A DNA stretch of 48,188 nucleotides. Source: an uncultured Paracoccaceae bacterium. GTDB taxonomy: Bacteria; Pseudomonadota; Alphaproteobacteria; Rhodobacterales; Rhodobacteraceae. The stretch is from NCBI GenBank assembly GCA_937927675.1, contig CALBSG010000030.1, forward strand, positions 1 through 48,188, written 5' to 3'. Shown here piece by piece: positions 1 to 7,185 of this stretch. Position 1 is the stretch's first letter. Every line of letters starts with the position of its first letter. Under the pieces are notes generated by a model. That model was not told the DNA's origin. It saw only the letters and a program-made list of their open reading frames with translations, and ran no database searches. Made by a program: the position numbers and the translations under genes.

Positions 1-1986
1 GGGCACCGGGCGACAATGGATCGGGCGCCGGCCCTGCGCGTCCTCGACCCAGGCGCCTGCACCGACCGCGCCGGCAAACAGCCGCCCGGCCGCGCCGCGC
101 CCGCGATCATCGCCGAAGTGCTGGAAGCGGCCATCCGCAATTTCCCGTGGCCGAAATCCATGCGCTGGGGCGCAGGCACGCTGAAATGGGTGCGGCCCTT
201 GCATTCTATCCTGTGCCTTTTGGGTGATGAAACGGGCAGCAGCGTCGTGCCGCTGACGGTCGAAGGGATCGCGTCGGGCAACACGACCGAGGGCCACCGC
301 TTCCTCTCCCCCGGCCGCTTTGCCGTGACCGGGTTTGACGACTATGCCGCACGCCTGAAACGCGCGCATGTCGTGCTTGATACCGCCGAACGCGAGGCCG
401 CCATCTGGCAAGGCGCGCAGAACCTTGCCTTTGCCGCGGGCATGGAGGTGGTTGAAGACAAAGGTCTTTTGGCCGAGGTTGCTGGCCTTGTCGAATGGCC
501 GGTGCCGCTGTTGGGCCGCATTGCCGAAGACTTTTTGCACCTGCCGCCCGAGGTTCTGCAGACCTCTATGAAAGAACATCAAAAGTTCTTTTCGGTGAGA
601 AACCCGAAAACTGGGCGGATCGAAGGCTTTGTTACCGTCGCAAATACCCAGCCCGCCGACCATGGCGCCACGATCCTCAAGGGCAACCAAAAGGTTCTGA
701 CGGCCCGTCTGTCGGACGCCCGGTTCTTCTATGAAAACGATTTGCGGGTGGCCAAGGCTGGCATGGGCGAGTGGCTGGACGGCCTTAAGTCTGTCACGTT
801 CCACAACAAGCTTGGTTCTCAGGCCGACCGCATCGCCCGTATCGCCGCTTTGGCACGCGAGATCGCGCCCTTGGTTGGCGCTGATGCTGATCTGGCAGAA
901 CAGGCCGCCAACCTTGCCAAGGCTGACCTGCGCTCTGCCATGGTGGGGGAGTTCCCCGAACTGCAAGGTTTGATGGGCATGTACTACGCCCGTGCCGCAG
1001 GCCTGCCCGACGCTGTTGCGCTGGCGGCCCGCGACCACTATTCGCCGCTTGGCCCGACCGACACTGTGCCAACCGATCCCGTCTCGGTCGCCGTGGCGCT
1101 GGCCGACAAGATCGACACGCTGACCGGCTTCTGGGCGATCGACGAAAAGCCCACGGGGTCGAAAGACCCCTTCGCGCTGCGCCGTGCTGCGTTGGGCGTT
1201 ATTCGCTTGGTGCTGGGCAATGGCGCGCGGTTTGATCTGGCCTCAACGATGCTTTTGGCTTTGTCGCGGAACATCATCGCCGTTGGTGAAGCCCATGGCG
1301 TGCCGTCGGGTTTTGCCGACAGTTCGATCAAGGATTTGACCGGTTCGGTTGCGGCGCGTGCGCGTGCGCTGTTTGGCGCGGTTGCCGAGCACTACCAGTT
1401 CTTCCGTGATGAAATTCGCGCGACGATCAGTGCAACCGTGGATAACCCCGAGAGCCGCACCAACGATCTGCTGTCGTTCTTCCATGACCGCCTGAAAGTT
1501 TTCCTGAAAGACCAAGGCATCCGCCATGACGTCATCGACGCCTGCCTTGCCATGCCCGGCAATGACGATCTGACGCTTCTCGTGAAACGCGCCGAGGCGC
1601 TGGCGGCCTTCCTGAAAACCGAAGACGGCCCGAATCTCCTGCAAGGCTACAAGCGGGCGAATACGATTCTCAGCCAAGCAGAGGCCAAGGACGGTGTTGA
1701 ATATTCTTTCGGCGCGGATGTGAAATTCGCAGAAACCGACGAAGAACGCGCGCTGTTTACCGCGCTCGATCAGGCAGAGGCGGCGATCACCCCCGCCATG
1801 ACCTCTGAGGATTTTCCCGCCGCGATGGCCGCGATGGCCAAGCTTCGCGCCCCGATCGACGCATTCTTCACGGCCGTTCAGGTCAACAGCGACAACCAGA
1901 TCGTGCGCCGCAATCGGTTGAATCTTCTGCACCGCATCCGCGCCACCTGTTCGGGCGTGGCCGATCTGACCAAGATCGAAGGCTAA
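1..1986 (+). CDS. glyS: Glycine--tRNA ligase beta subunit, 5'-partial
   Basis: This is the beta subunit of the bacterial alpha2-beta2 glycyl-tRNA synthetase, a cytoplasmic enzyme that charges tRNA-Gly; beta mainly binds and recognises the tRNA. The frame is open from the first base, so the gene enters from outside the window. From about base 100 onward the protein is clearly GlyS, with the landmark FPWPKSMRWG followed by WVRPLHSI, then the KEHQKFF region, the HD-like middle part and a DALR-type anticodon-binding end (NRLNLLHRI). About 120 N-terminal residues of the usual roughly 690 are missing. The first 25-30 codons do not resemble GlyS in any of the three forward frames I read, so the junction may be a divergent patch, a frameshift or a contig-end artefact. 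The partner glyQ is not in the window. Confidence in identity is high; the 5' end is uncertain. Confidence 0.95.
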   Translation, partial: GHRATMDRAPALRVLDPGACTDRAGKQPPGRAAPAIIAEVLEAAIRNFPWPKSMRWGAGTLKWVRPLHSILCLLGDETGSSVVPLTVEGIASGNTTEGHRFLSPGRFAVTGFDDYAARLKRAHVVLDTAEREAAIWQGAQNLAFAAGMEVVEDKGLLAEVAGLVEWPVPLLGRIAEDFLHLPPEVLQTSMKEHQKFFSVRNPKTGRIEGFVTVANTQPADHGATILKGNQKVLTARLSDARFFYENDLRVAKAGMGEWLDGLKSVTFHNKLGSQADRIARIAALAREIAPLVGADADLAEQAANLAKADLRSAMVGEFPELQGLMGMYYARAAGLPDAVALAARDHYSPLGPTDTVPTDPVSVAVALADKIDTLTGFWAIDEKPTGSKDPFALRRAALGVIRLVLGNGARFDLASTMLLALSRNIIAVGEAHGVPSGFADSSIKDLTGSVAARARALFGAVAEHYQFFRDEIRATISATVDNPESRTNDLLSFFHDRLKVFLKDQGIRHDVIDACLAMPGNDDLTLLVKRAEALAAFLKTEDGPNLLQGYKRANTILSQAEAKDGVEYSFGADVKFAETDEERALFTALDQAEAAITPAMTSEDFPAAMAAMAKLRAPIDAFFTAVQVNSDNQIVRRNRLNLLHRIRATCSGVADLTKIEG

Positions 1987-1993
1987 GCGCCGT

Positions 1994-2013
1994 GGCCGGG
2001 GGCAACCCCGGCC
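1994..2013 (+). terminator. GC-rich hairpin after glyS
   Basis: Eight bases after the glyS stop there is a perfect 8-bp stem, GGCCGGGG with CCCCGGCC, closed by a GCAA tetraloop. It is well placed to end glyS transcription, but no T-run follows, so intrinsic termination is only probable. Confidence 0.45.
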
Positions 2014-2067
2014 GCCGTGACTCCAGAACAGCAAAGACCCCAGAACGAAAAATCTGCAACGCTGATC

Positions 2068-2089
2068 TCTGCCAAACGCGTTTGGCAGA
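2068..2089. repeat. Perfect 22-bp palindrome downstream of tRNA-Thr
   Basis: The arms TCTGCCAAACG and CGTTTGGCAGA meet without a spacer and are exactly self-complementary. The site lies between the 3' ends of glyS (plus strand) and tRNA-Thr (minus strand). Read on the minus strand, a T5 run follows about 20 bases after it, and short outer arms AACGC and GCGTT could lengthen the stem. The simplest reading is a transcription terminator for the tRNA; a protein-binding operator is the alternative. Confidence 0.5.
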
Positions 2090-2148
2090 CCTGCGGCGTT
2101 TCTGCATCTGCCGCTCTTGGCGTATCTTCGTGAAATCGTGGGGATAAA

Positions 2149-2223
<75 letters not shown>

Positions 2224-2337
2224 GCCGGGGCGCGTCGGCTACGTTTCTTGCCGGGCGTGGCGGGTGATTAGACGCAAATTCCGGGGGGCGCAAGAGGCTT
2301 TTCGCATCCCTTCTGGACGGTTTTTGCGCCCTGCGTT

Positions 2338-2517
2338 ATGGAAGGGGCCATGCAAGACAATGCGACCCCTTCCACAGCAGGAAAACCAAAGCCGAAAGGC
2401 CGGGATAGCCGTGACGATCGGCTGAAATCGGCCCTCAAGGCGAACATGGCCCGGCGCAAGGCGCAGGCCAAGGCGCGGGCGGTTACGGGCGCGGACAACG
2501 ATAAAGAGGACGAGTAG
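2338..2517 (+). CDS. Small lysine/arginine-rich protein upstream of murA
   Basis: This 59-residue protein (55 if the in-frame ATG at 2350 is used) ends three bases before murA and is almost certainly co-transcribed with it. It is highly charged: a Pro/Lys-rich first third, then an Arg/Lys/Ala helix containing DDRLKSALKANMARRKAQAK, then an acidic tail. There is no signal peptide and no membrane segment. I recall similar tiny basic proteins before murA in other Rhodobacterales, which argues that it is a real gene; its function is unknown to me. The basic helix could bind RNA or DNA, but that is only inference. It is too short for many gene callers. Confidence 0.7.
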   Translation: MEGAMQDNATPSTAGKPKPKGRDSRDDRLKSALKANMARRKAQAKARAVTGADNDKEDE

Positions 2518-2520
2518 CCA

Positions 2521-3789
2521 ATGGATTCGATTCTGGTCAAAGGCAATGGCGCGCTGAATGGGGTGATTCCGATTGCAGGGGCGAAGAACGCCTGCCTGAC
2601 GCTGATGCCTGCGACCCTGCTCAGTGATGAGCCGCTGACGCTGACCAATGCACCGCGCTTGTCGGACATTCGCACCATGACCCAGCTTCTGGGCAGCCTT
2701 GGGGCCGAGGTGGCGAGTTTGCAGGACGGTCAGGTGCTGGCGATGTCGAGCCACCAGATCACCAACCATACCGCCGACTATGACATCGTGCGCAAGATGC
2801 GGGCCTCGATTCTGGTGCTGGGGCCGATGCTGGCACGCGATGGGCATGCCATCGTCTCGCTGCCCGGCGGGTGTGCCATTGGCGCGCGGCCTGTTGATTT
2901 GCACCTGAAGGTGTTCGAGGCGATGGGGGCAGAGCTTGATCTGCGCGATGGCTATGTCCATGCACGCGCGCCCGGAGGGCGGCTGAAGGGGGCGGTGATC
3001 GAATTCCCGTTTGTGTCGGTCGGTGCGACCGAGAATGCGCTTCTGGCGGCCACCTTGGCCAAAGGGACCACGGTTATCAAGAACGCCGCGCGCGAGCCGG
3101 AGATTGTCGATCTGGCGCAATGCCTGCGCAAGATGGGCGCCGAGATTGAGGGCGAGGGCACCAGCACGATTACCGTGCAGGGTGTGGACCGGCTGCACGG
3201 CGCGACCCACCCGGTGGTGACCGACCGGATCGAGCTTGGCACCTATATGCTGGTGCCGGCCATTGCTGGCGGCGAGGTGGAATGTCTGGGCGGTCGGCTG
3301 GAGCTGGTCGGCGCCTTTGCCGAAAAGCTGGATGCGGCCGGGGTTGAGGTGACGGAAACCGCGCGCGGCCTGAAGGTCAAACGCCGGGGCGACCGGGTGC
3401 GCGCCGTGGATGTGGTGACCGAACCCTTCCCCGGGTTCCCGACCGACTTGCAGGCCCAGATGATGGCGATGCTTTGCACCGCCAATGGCACCTCGGTTCT
3501 GGAAGAAAAGATTTTCGAGAATCGTTTCATGCATGCGCCCGAACTTTTGCGCATGGGGGCGAAAATCGACGTGCATGGCGGCACCGCCACCGTGACCGGG
3601 GTGGAAAAGCTGAAAGGGGCGCGGGTCATGGCGACGGATCTGCGCGCGTCGGTCAGCCTGATCCTTGCGGCCCTTGCCGCCGAGGGCGAGACGGTGGTCA
3701 GCCGTGTCTATCACCTTGATCGCGGCTATGAGCGGGTTGAGGAAAAGTTGCGCGCCTGTGGGGCGCAGATCGAACGGATCGCCGGATGA
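2521..3789 (+). CDS. murA: UDP-N-acetylglucosamine 1-carboxyvinyltransferase
   Basis: MurA transfers the enolpyruvyl group of phosphoenolpyruvate to UDP-GlcNAc, the first committed cytoplasmic step of peptidoglycan synthesis. The protein has 422 residues, the normal length for a two-domain EPSP-synthase-like fold. The substrate-binding pair KN is at residues 22-23, and the catalytic loop PGGCAIGARPVDLH carries the active-site cysteine at 118, which is the fosfomycin target. The C-terminal part keeps the family signature EKIFENRFMH. It follows the small basic protein by three bases and overlaps the next gene by four (ATGA), so the three form an operon. All expected key residues are present. 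Confidence 0.98.
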   Translation: MDSILVKGNGALNGVIPIAGAKNACLTLMPATLLSDEPLTLTNAPRLSDIRTMTQLLGSLGAEVASLQDGQVLAMSSHQITNHTADYDIVRKMRASILVLGPMLARDGHAIVSLPGGCAIGARPVDLHLKVFEAMGAELDLRDGYVHARAPGGRLKGAVIEFPFVSVGATENALLAATLAKGTTVIKNAAREPEIVDLAQCLRKMGAEIEGEGTSTITVQGVDRLHGATHPVVTDRIELGTYMLVPAIAGGEVECLGGRLELVGAFAEKLDAAGVEVTETARGLKVKRRGDRVRAVDVVTEPFPGFPTDLQAQMMAMLCTANGTSVLEEKIFENRFMHAPELLRMGAKIDVHGGTATVTGVEKLKGARVMATDLRASVSLILAALAAEGETVVSRVYHLDRGYERVEEKLRACGAQIERIAG

Positions 3790-4259
3790 CCGACGCCCGG
3801 TTCGAAGATGGTGACGAGGCCCCCTTGCGTCTTCAGGCGCTGGGGCCGGACGATCTGCCGGTGATCGCGGCGCTGGTGCAGGACGCAGTGTTTCCGATCA
3901 CGGAAATGACCTATGCCCGCCCGCGCCGCCGCTTTGCCGTGCTGCTGAACCGCTTTCGCTGGGAAGATCGCGAGGCCGCGACCCGGGAAAAGCGCCCTTA
4001 TGAGCGGGTGCAGGCGCTTTTGGCCGTGGAAAATGTGACCGCGGTGCGGACCCAAGGCATAGACCGGGGGCAGGGGGATACCATCCTGTCCTTGCTCGAC
4101 CTGCGCTATGATGGTCCGGCCGAGGGGCCGGGAACCATCACGCTGACCCTTGCCGGGGATGGGGCGATTGAACTGGCGGTCGAGGCGCTGGAGATCAGCC
4201 TGCGCGACACCACGCGGCCTTATCGCGCGGTGTCAGGCAAGGCGCCACGGCACGATTAA
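3786..4259 (+). CDS. DUF2948 family protein
   Basis: This 157-residue soluble protein starts in a 4-base overlap with the murA stop, so it is translationally coupled to it. It resembles the DUF2948 family that sits next to murA in Rhodobacterales. Visible features are an LRLQALGPDDLPVIAALVQD start, the block FAVLLNRFRWED, a conserved ERVQALL segment and a C-terminal half rich in beta-strand patterns. There is no signal peptide or membrane segment. The biochemical role is unknown. In related genomes, as I recall, hisD follows; here it is absent and an unrelated gene on the opposite strand follows instead. Confidence 0.85.
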   Translation: MTDARFEDGDEAPLRLQALGPDDLPVIAALVQDAVFPITEMTYARPRRRFAVLLNRFRWEDREAATREKRPYERVQALLAVENVTAVRTQGIDRGQGDTILSLLDLRYDGPAEGPGTITLTLAGDGAIELAVEALEISLRDTTRPYRAVSGKAPRHD

Positions 4260-4288
4260 GCCGAGCTGCGAACGGATGAATCCGGTAG

Positions 4289-5077
4289 CTATGCAAGATG
4301 TGCCTGTAAGTATTCTATGAATTCCATTTCGGACGGATGAAGTCGCCCGTCCGCCGCCACGATTTCTGTCGCGGCCTTGAAAAAACGCTCAAGTTGTTTG
4401 CCGTAAAGACGATGCTTGCCTTGACTGGCGAGAAGGCTGTCTATGCACTCCTCTAAGCGTTCTTTTGTTACCCTCATTCGGCCGATATGGGCCTTCAAGG
4501 CACTGATTTCTTCTTTTGATAAGGATCGGCGTGACCATTCTAACTCGCGCTCAACATGGTTGACGATCTTATCGAGTTCGCGTGGGTGCATGTCGCCGTC
4601 CGATTTGGCCAAGGCTGCAAGTACAACAAGTTCTGGCGCAAATTCCCGCTTTATGTCGACGTCTAAGTGGTCTTCGCTGCGCGCGGGTCTGTCAGTTGCG
4701 ATGTTAAAACCTGGCTCGAAACCAATGCTCTTCCAAAACAAGGATGGAGGACAAAAGTGCTCGCCGTCTTCTGTCGTGATGGCATGGATGCGATCGAGGC
4801 GAAATTGCCTGATACGTTTGCGGATATGGCACCAAGCATAAAGGCTTGGCTGTCCTCCTGATTGCGTTTCACTCTTAATGGTTATTGCACGATGTGAGGG
4901 CTGCCCATTTGCACCGACATAGTCGATATAGAGGAAAATATCAGCAAGGGTTCCGTAGTCCCGCGGTAAATCATCGATGTCTTCGTCGACAAGCTTGTCA
5001 GATGAGGACAAGCGAGAAGACTTGGAAACAGCATCATTGAGTTGAGGAAGTTCATTAACCCAGGAAAAACTACGCAT
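4289..5077 (-). CDS. WYL-like plus TerB-like domain protein, probably acquired
   Basis: This 262-residue protein has two recognisable parts. Residues 60-110 look like a WYL-type ligand-binding domain, with the strand AWCHIRKRIRQFRLDRI. Residues 148-262 look like a TerB-type helical domain with two acidic DG motifs: KSDGDMHPRELDK near 158 and AADGRLHPSEME near 241. WYL domains often sense nucleic acids or small ligands in regulators; TerB-like domains bind metal and occur in stress or phage-response proteins. No helix-turn-helix is evident. ATG 5077 is preceded by GAGGG; a GTG two codons upstream is possible. The gene is clearly AT-richer than its neighbours and uses codons rare here (TTA, ATA, AGT), which suggests horizontal transfer. 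The role is unknown; domain calls are by eye. Confidence 0.75.
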   Translation of the reverse strand: MRSFSWVNELPQLNDAVSKSSRLSSSDKLVDEDIDDLPRDYGTLADIFLYIDYVGANGQPSHRAITIKSETQSGGQPSLYAWCHIRKRIRQFRLDRIHAITTEDGEHFCPPSLFWKSIGFEPGFNIATDRPARSEDHLDVDIKREFAPELVVLAALAKSDGDMHPRELDKIVNHVERELEWSRRSLSKEEISALKAHIGRMRVTKERLEECIDSLLASQGKHRLYGKQLERFFKAATEIVAADGRLHPSEMEFIEYLQAHLA

Positions 5078-5161
5078 CGCCACCCACCCTCAGTCGCACC
5101 ACCATAGACTGCATTGTTGCGGGCGGGCAATCCTTAAGGGGGTTTCGTGCAGAGAGTGATC

Positions 5162-5449
5162 TTATCGCCCCAGTCGCGCCCGTGCGAACGCGCCGATTTC
5201 GGCGATCAGTGTGGTATAGTCGGCCGGGGCGGCCGTTTGGCCCAAGACCCAAGGCAGCAGATCCTGATCGTTTTCAGCAAGCAGCAGATCGTAAAGCGCC
5301 AGCTTTTCTTCATCCATGCCCGCCAGATGCGCGTCAGCATAGGGGCCCAGCACCAAGTCCATCTCTTTGGTACCGCGTCGCCAAGACCGCATGCCCATGC
5401 GTTTCAGCCGTGCCTCTGCCGTCTCCATGCCCATCCCCGCTTGCACCAT
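5162..5449 (-). CDS. sdhE: Succinate dehydrogenase assembly factor 2 family
   Basis: SdhE (Sdh5/YgfY) proteins are small helical cytoplasmic factors that promote covalent attachment of FAD to the flavoprotein subunit of succinate dehydrogenase. The family signature RGTKEMD (the RGxxE motif) is present. It is followed by the usual LGPYAD, the helical repeat EKLALYDLLLAENDQDLL and the conserved end PWVLG. The chosen start at 5449 gives 95 residues and has GAGG five bases upstream; ATGs at 5434 and 5428 are possible, and the last gives 88 residues starting METAEARL, closer to the common length. It is divergent from the aminotransferase gene 52 bases away. No sdh structural genes are in the window. 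Confidence 0.9.
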   Translation of the reverse strand: MVQAGMGMETAEARLKRMGMRSWRRGTKEMDLVLGPYADAHLAGMDEEKLALYDLLLAENDQDLLPWVLGQTAAPADYTTLIAEIGAFARARLGR

Positions 5450-5501
5450 GCGCGCCTCGCGCCTATGAACTTCGCGAACCCATAAGTTGCGGAGCCCCTT
5501 C

Positions 5502-6704
5502 ATGGCCTTCCTGTCTGATACGCTTTCCCGTGTCAAACCCTCGCCCACCATCGCGGTGACCACCAAGGCGCAAGAGTTGAAGGCGGCGGGCCGTGATGTG
5601 ATTGGTCTTGGCGCAGGCGAGCCTGACTTCGACACCCCGGAAAACATCCGCGCGGCGGCCAAGCGGGCGATTGACGAAGGCAAGACCCGCTATACCGCCG
5701 TTGACGGCATCCCCGAGCTGAAAAAGGCGATCTGCGCCAAATTCGAGCGGGAAAATGGCCTGAAATATGCGCCGAACCAGATCACGGTCGGCACCGGTGG
5801 CAAGCAGATTTTGTACAATGCGCTGATGGCCACCTGTAACCCCGGCGATGAGGTCATCATTCCAGCACCTTACTGGGTGTCTTATCCCGATATGGTCCTT
5901 TTGGCCGGTGGCACCCCGGTGGCTGTCGAATGTGGCATCGAAAACGATTTCAAGCTGTCGCCCGCGCAGTTGGAAGCCGCGATCACGCCAAAAACCAAAT
6001 GGTTCATTTTCAACTCGCCCTCGAACCCGACCGGGGCGGGCTATACGCGCGCAGAACTCAAGGCGCTGTGTGATGTGCTGGTCAAACACCCGCATGTCTG
6101 GATCATGTCGGATGACATGTATGAACATCTGGTCTTTGACGATTTTGAATTTACCACGCCCGCGCAGGTGGAACCGGCCCTTTATGACCGTACGCTGACC
6201 TGCAACGGCGTGTCGAAAAGCTATGCGATGACCGGCTGGCGGATCGGCTATGCAGGTGGTCCGGTGCATCTCATCAAGGCGATGGGCACGATTCAGTCAC
6301 AATCCACCTCCAACCCCTGTTCGGTATCGCAATATGCCGCGCTTGAGGCGCTGACCGGCCCGCAAGACTTTCTTGCCCCGAACCGCAAACTGTTCCAGCG
6401 GCGCCGTGATCTGGTGGTTTCCATGCTGAATGACGCCAAGGGTGTCAAATGCCCCAAGCCCGAAGGTGCTTTCTACGTCTACCCCGATATTTCGGGCTGC
6501 ATTGGCAAGACCAGCGCGGGTGGTGTGATGATTGCCAATGACGAGGCTTTTGCCAGCGCGCTGCTGGAAGAAACCGGGGTTGCCGTCGTCTTTGGTGCGG
6601 CCTTCGGGCTTTCGCCAAACTTCCGTGTCAGCTACGCTACGGCCGACAGCGTACTGGAGGAAGCGTGCAAGCGCATCCAGACCTTCTGCGCGGGTTTGAA
6701 GTAA
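5502..6704 (+). CDS. aspC: Class I PLP aminotransferase, aspartate type
   Basis: The 400-residue protein is a fold-type I, subgroup I-beta aminotransferase. It most likely interconverts aspartate and oxaloacetate using 2-oxoglutarate; some alphaproteobacterial relatives also transaminate prephenate. The motif SNPTG is at 174-178, and the PLP-binding lysine is K239 in GVSKSYAMTGWRIGYA. The N-terminal LGAGEPDFDTP and the arginine-bearing end LSPNFRVSYA, which contacts the substrate carboxylate, are also present. The start has GGAG seven bases upstream; an in-frame ATG at 5487 is less likely. It is followed eight bases later by a small conserved gene, probably in the same transcript. Substrate range cannot be settled by reading alone. 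Confidence 0.93.
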   Translation: MAFLSDTLSRVKPSPTIAVTTKAQELKAAGRDVIGLGAGEPDFDTPENIRAAAKRAIDEGKTRYTAVDGIPELKKAICAKFERENGLKYAPNQITVGTGGKQILYNALMATCNPGDEVIIPAPYWVSYPDMVLLAGGTPVAVECGIENDFKLSPAQLEAAITPKTKWFIFNSPSNPTGAGYTRAELKALCDVLVKHPHVWIMSDDMYEHLVFDDFEFTTPAQVEPALYDRTLTCNGVSKSYAMTGWRIGYAGGPVHLIKAMGTIQSQSTSNPCSVSQYAALEALTGPQDFLAPNRKLFQRRRDLVVSMLNDAKGVKCPKPEGAFYVYPDISGCIGKTSAGGVMIANDEAFASALLEETGVAVVFGAAFGLSPNFRVSYATADSVLEEACKRIQTFCAGLK

Positions 6705-6712
6705 GGGGCGCC

Positions 6713-7129
6713 ATGTCGGCTGATCTGCCGGATTATTACTTTCGGGTGCGCGACAACGGCGCGGTGGTGTTTCGGATCGATACCGAAAACCGCCAGCGCC
6801 GTATCGATATGGAAGAGATCGCCACCGTCAATATCAACAACGGCAAGGTGAAGCCGCATGGCGATGAGGCGCTGAGCGCTGAAGAAGACGCGGTGATTGC
6901 CGCTTGGGTCGCAGAGCGCCGCGCCGTTCTTGCCGCCCGCGATGTCGACGACATCCTGCGCGCGGTGGATCACCTGAACCTGACGACGCAATGGGCGCAG
7001 TCAAAAGCCAGTGACGACGCGCTGGAGCAGGTCACTGACAGCCTTCTTATGGCCATGCATGACTTGCGTACCGTGCTGGTCCGCAAAAAGTCTGAAAGAC
7101 TGCTGAAGGCCGAAGCCGCCGACGAATAG
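6713..7129 (+). CDS. Conserved protein of unknown function
   Basis: This 138-residue cytoplasmic protein starts eight bases after the aminotransferase stop, with AAGGGG just upstream of ATG 6713. It begins with a beta-rich segment, DYYFRVRDNGAVVFRID, followed by RRIDMEEIATVNINNGKVKPHG. A long helical part then contains AVIAAWVAERRAVLAARDVDDI and a basic, helical C-terminus. There is no signal peptide, membrane segment or cysteine motif. I do not recognise a named family. Tight spacing suggests co-expression with the aminotransferase, but a functional link is only a guess. Confidence 0.75.
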   Translation: MSADLPDYYFRVRDNGAVVFRIDTENRQRRIDMEEIATVNINNGKVKPHGDEALSAEEDAVIAAWVAERRAVLAARDVDDILRAVDHLNLTTQWAQSKASDDALEQVTDSLLMAMHDLRTVLVRKKSERLLKAEAADE

Positions 7130-7185
7130 GCCGGACCTACCGCCCTAAAATCGAAGGTCTGCGCGCCATCGTGGCCGCTTGTGCC

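Noticed and set aside
2068..2089. Chromosome dimer resolution (dif-like) or integrase attachment site
   Set aside because: The palindrome has no similarity to dif arms. There is no integrase gene and no duplicated tRNA end, so a terminator is the simpler reading.
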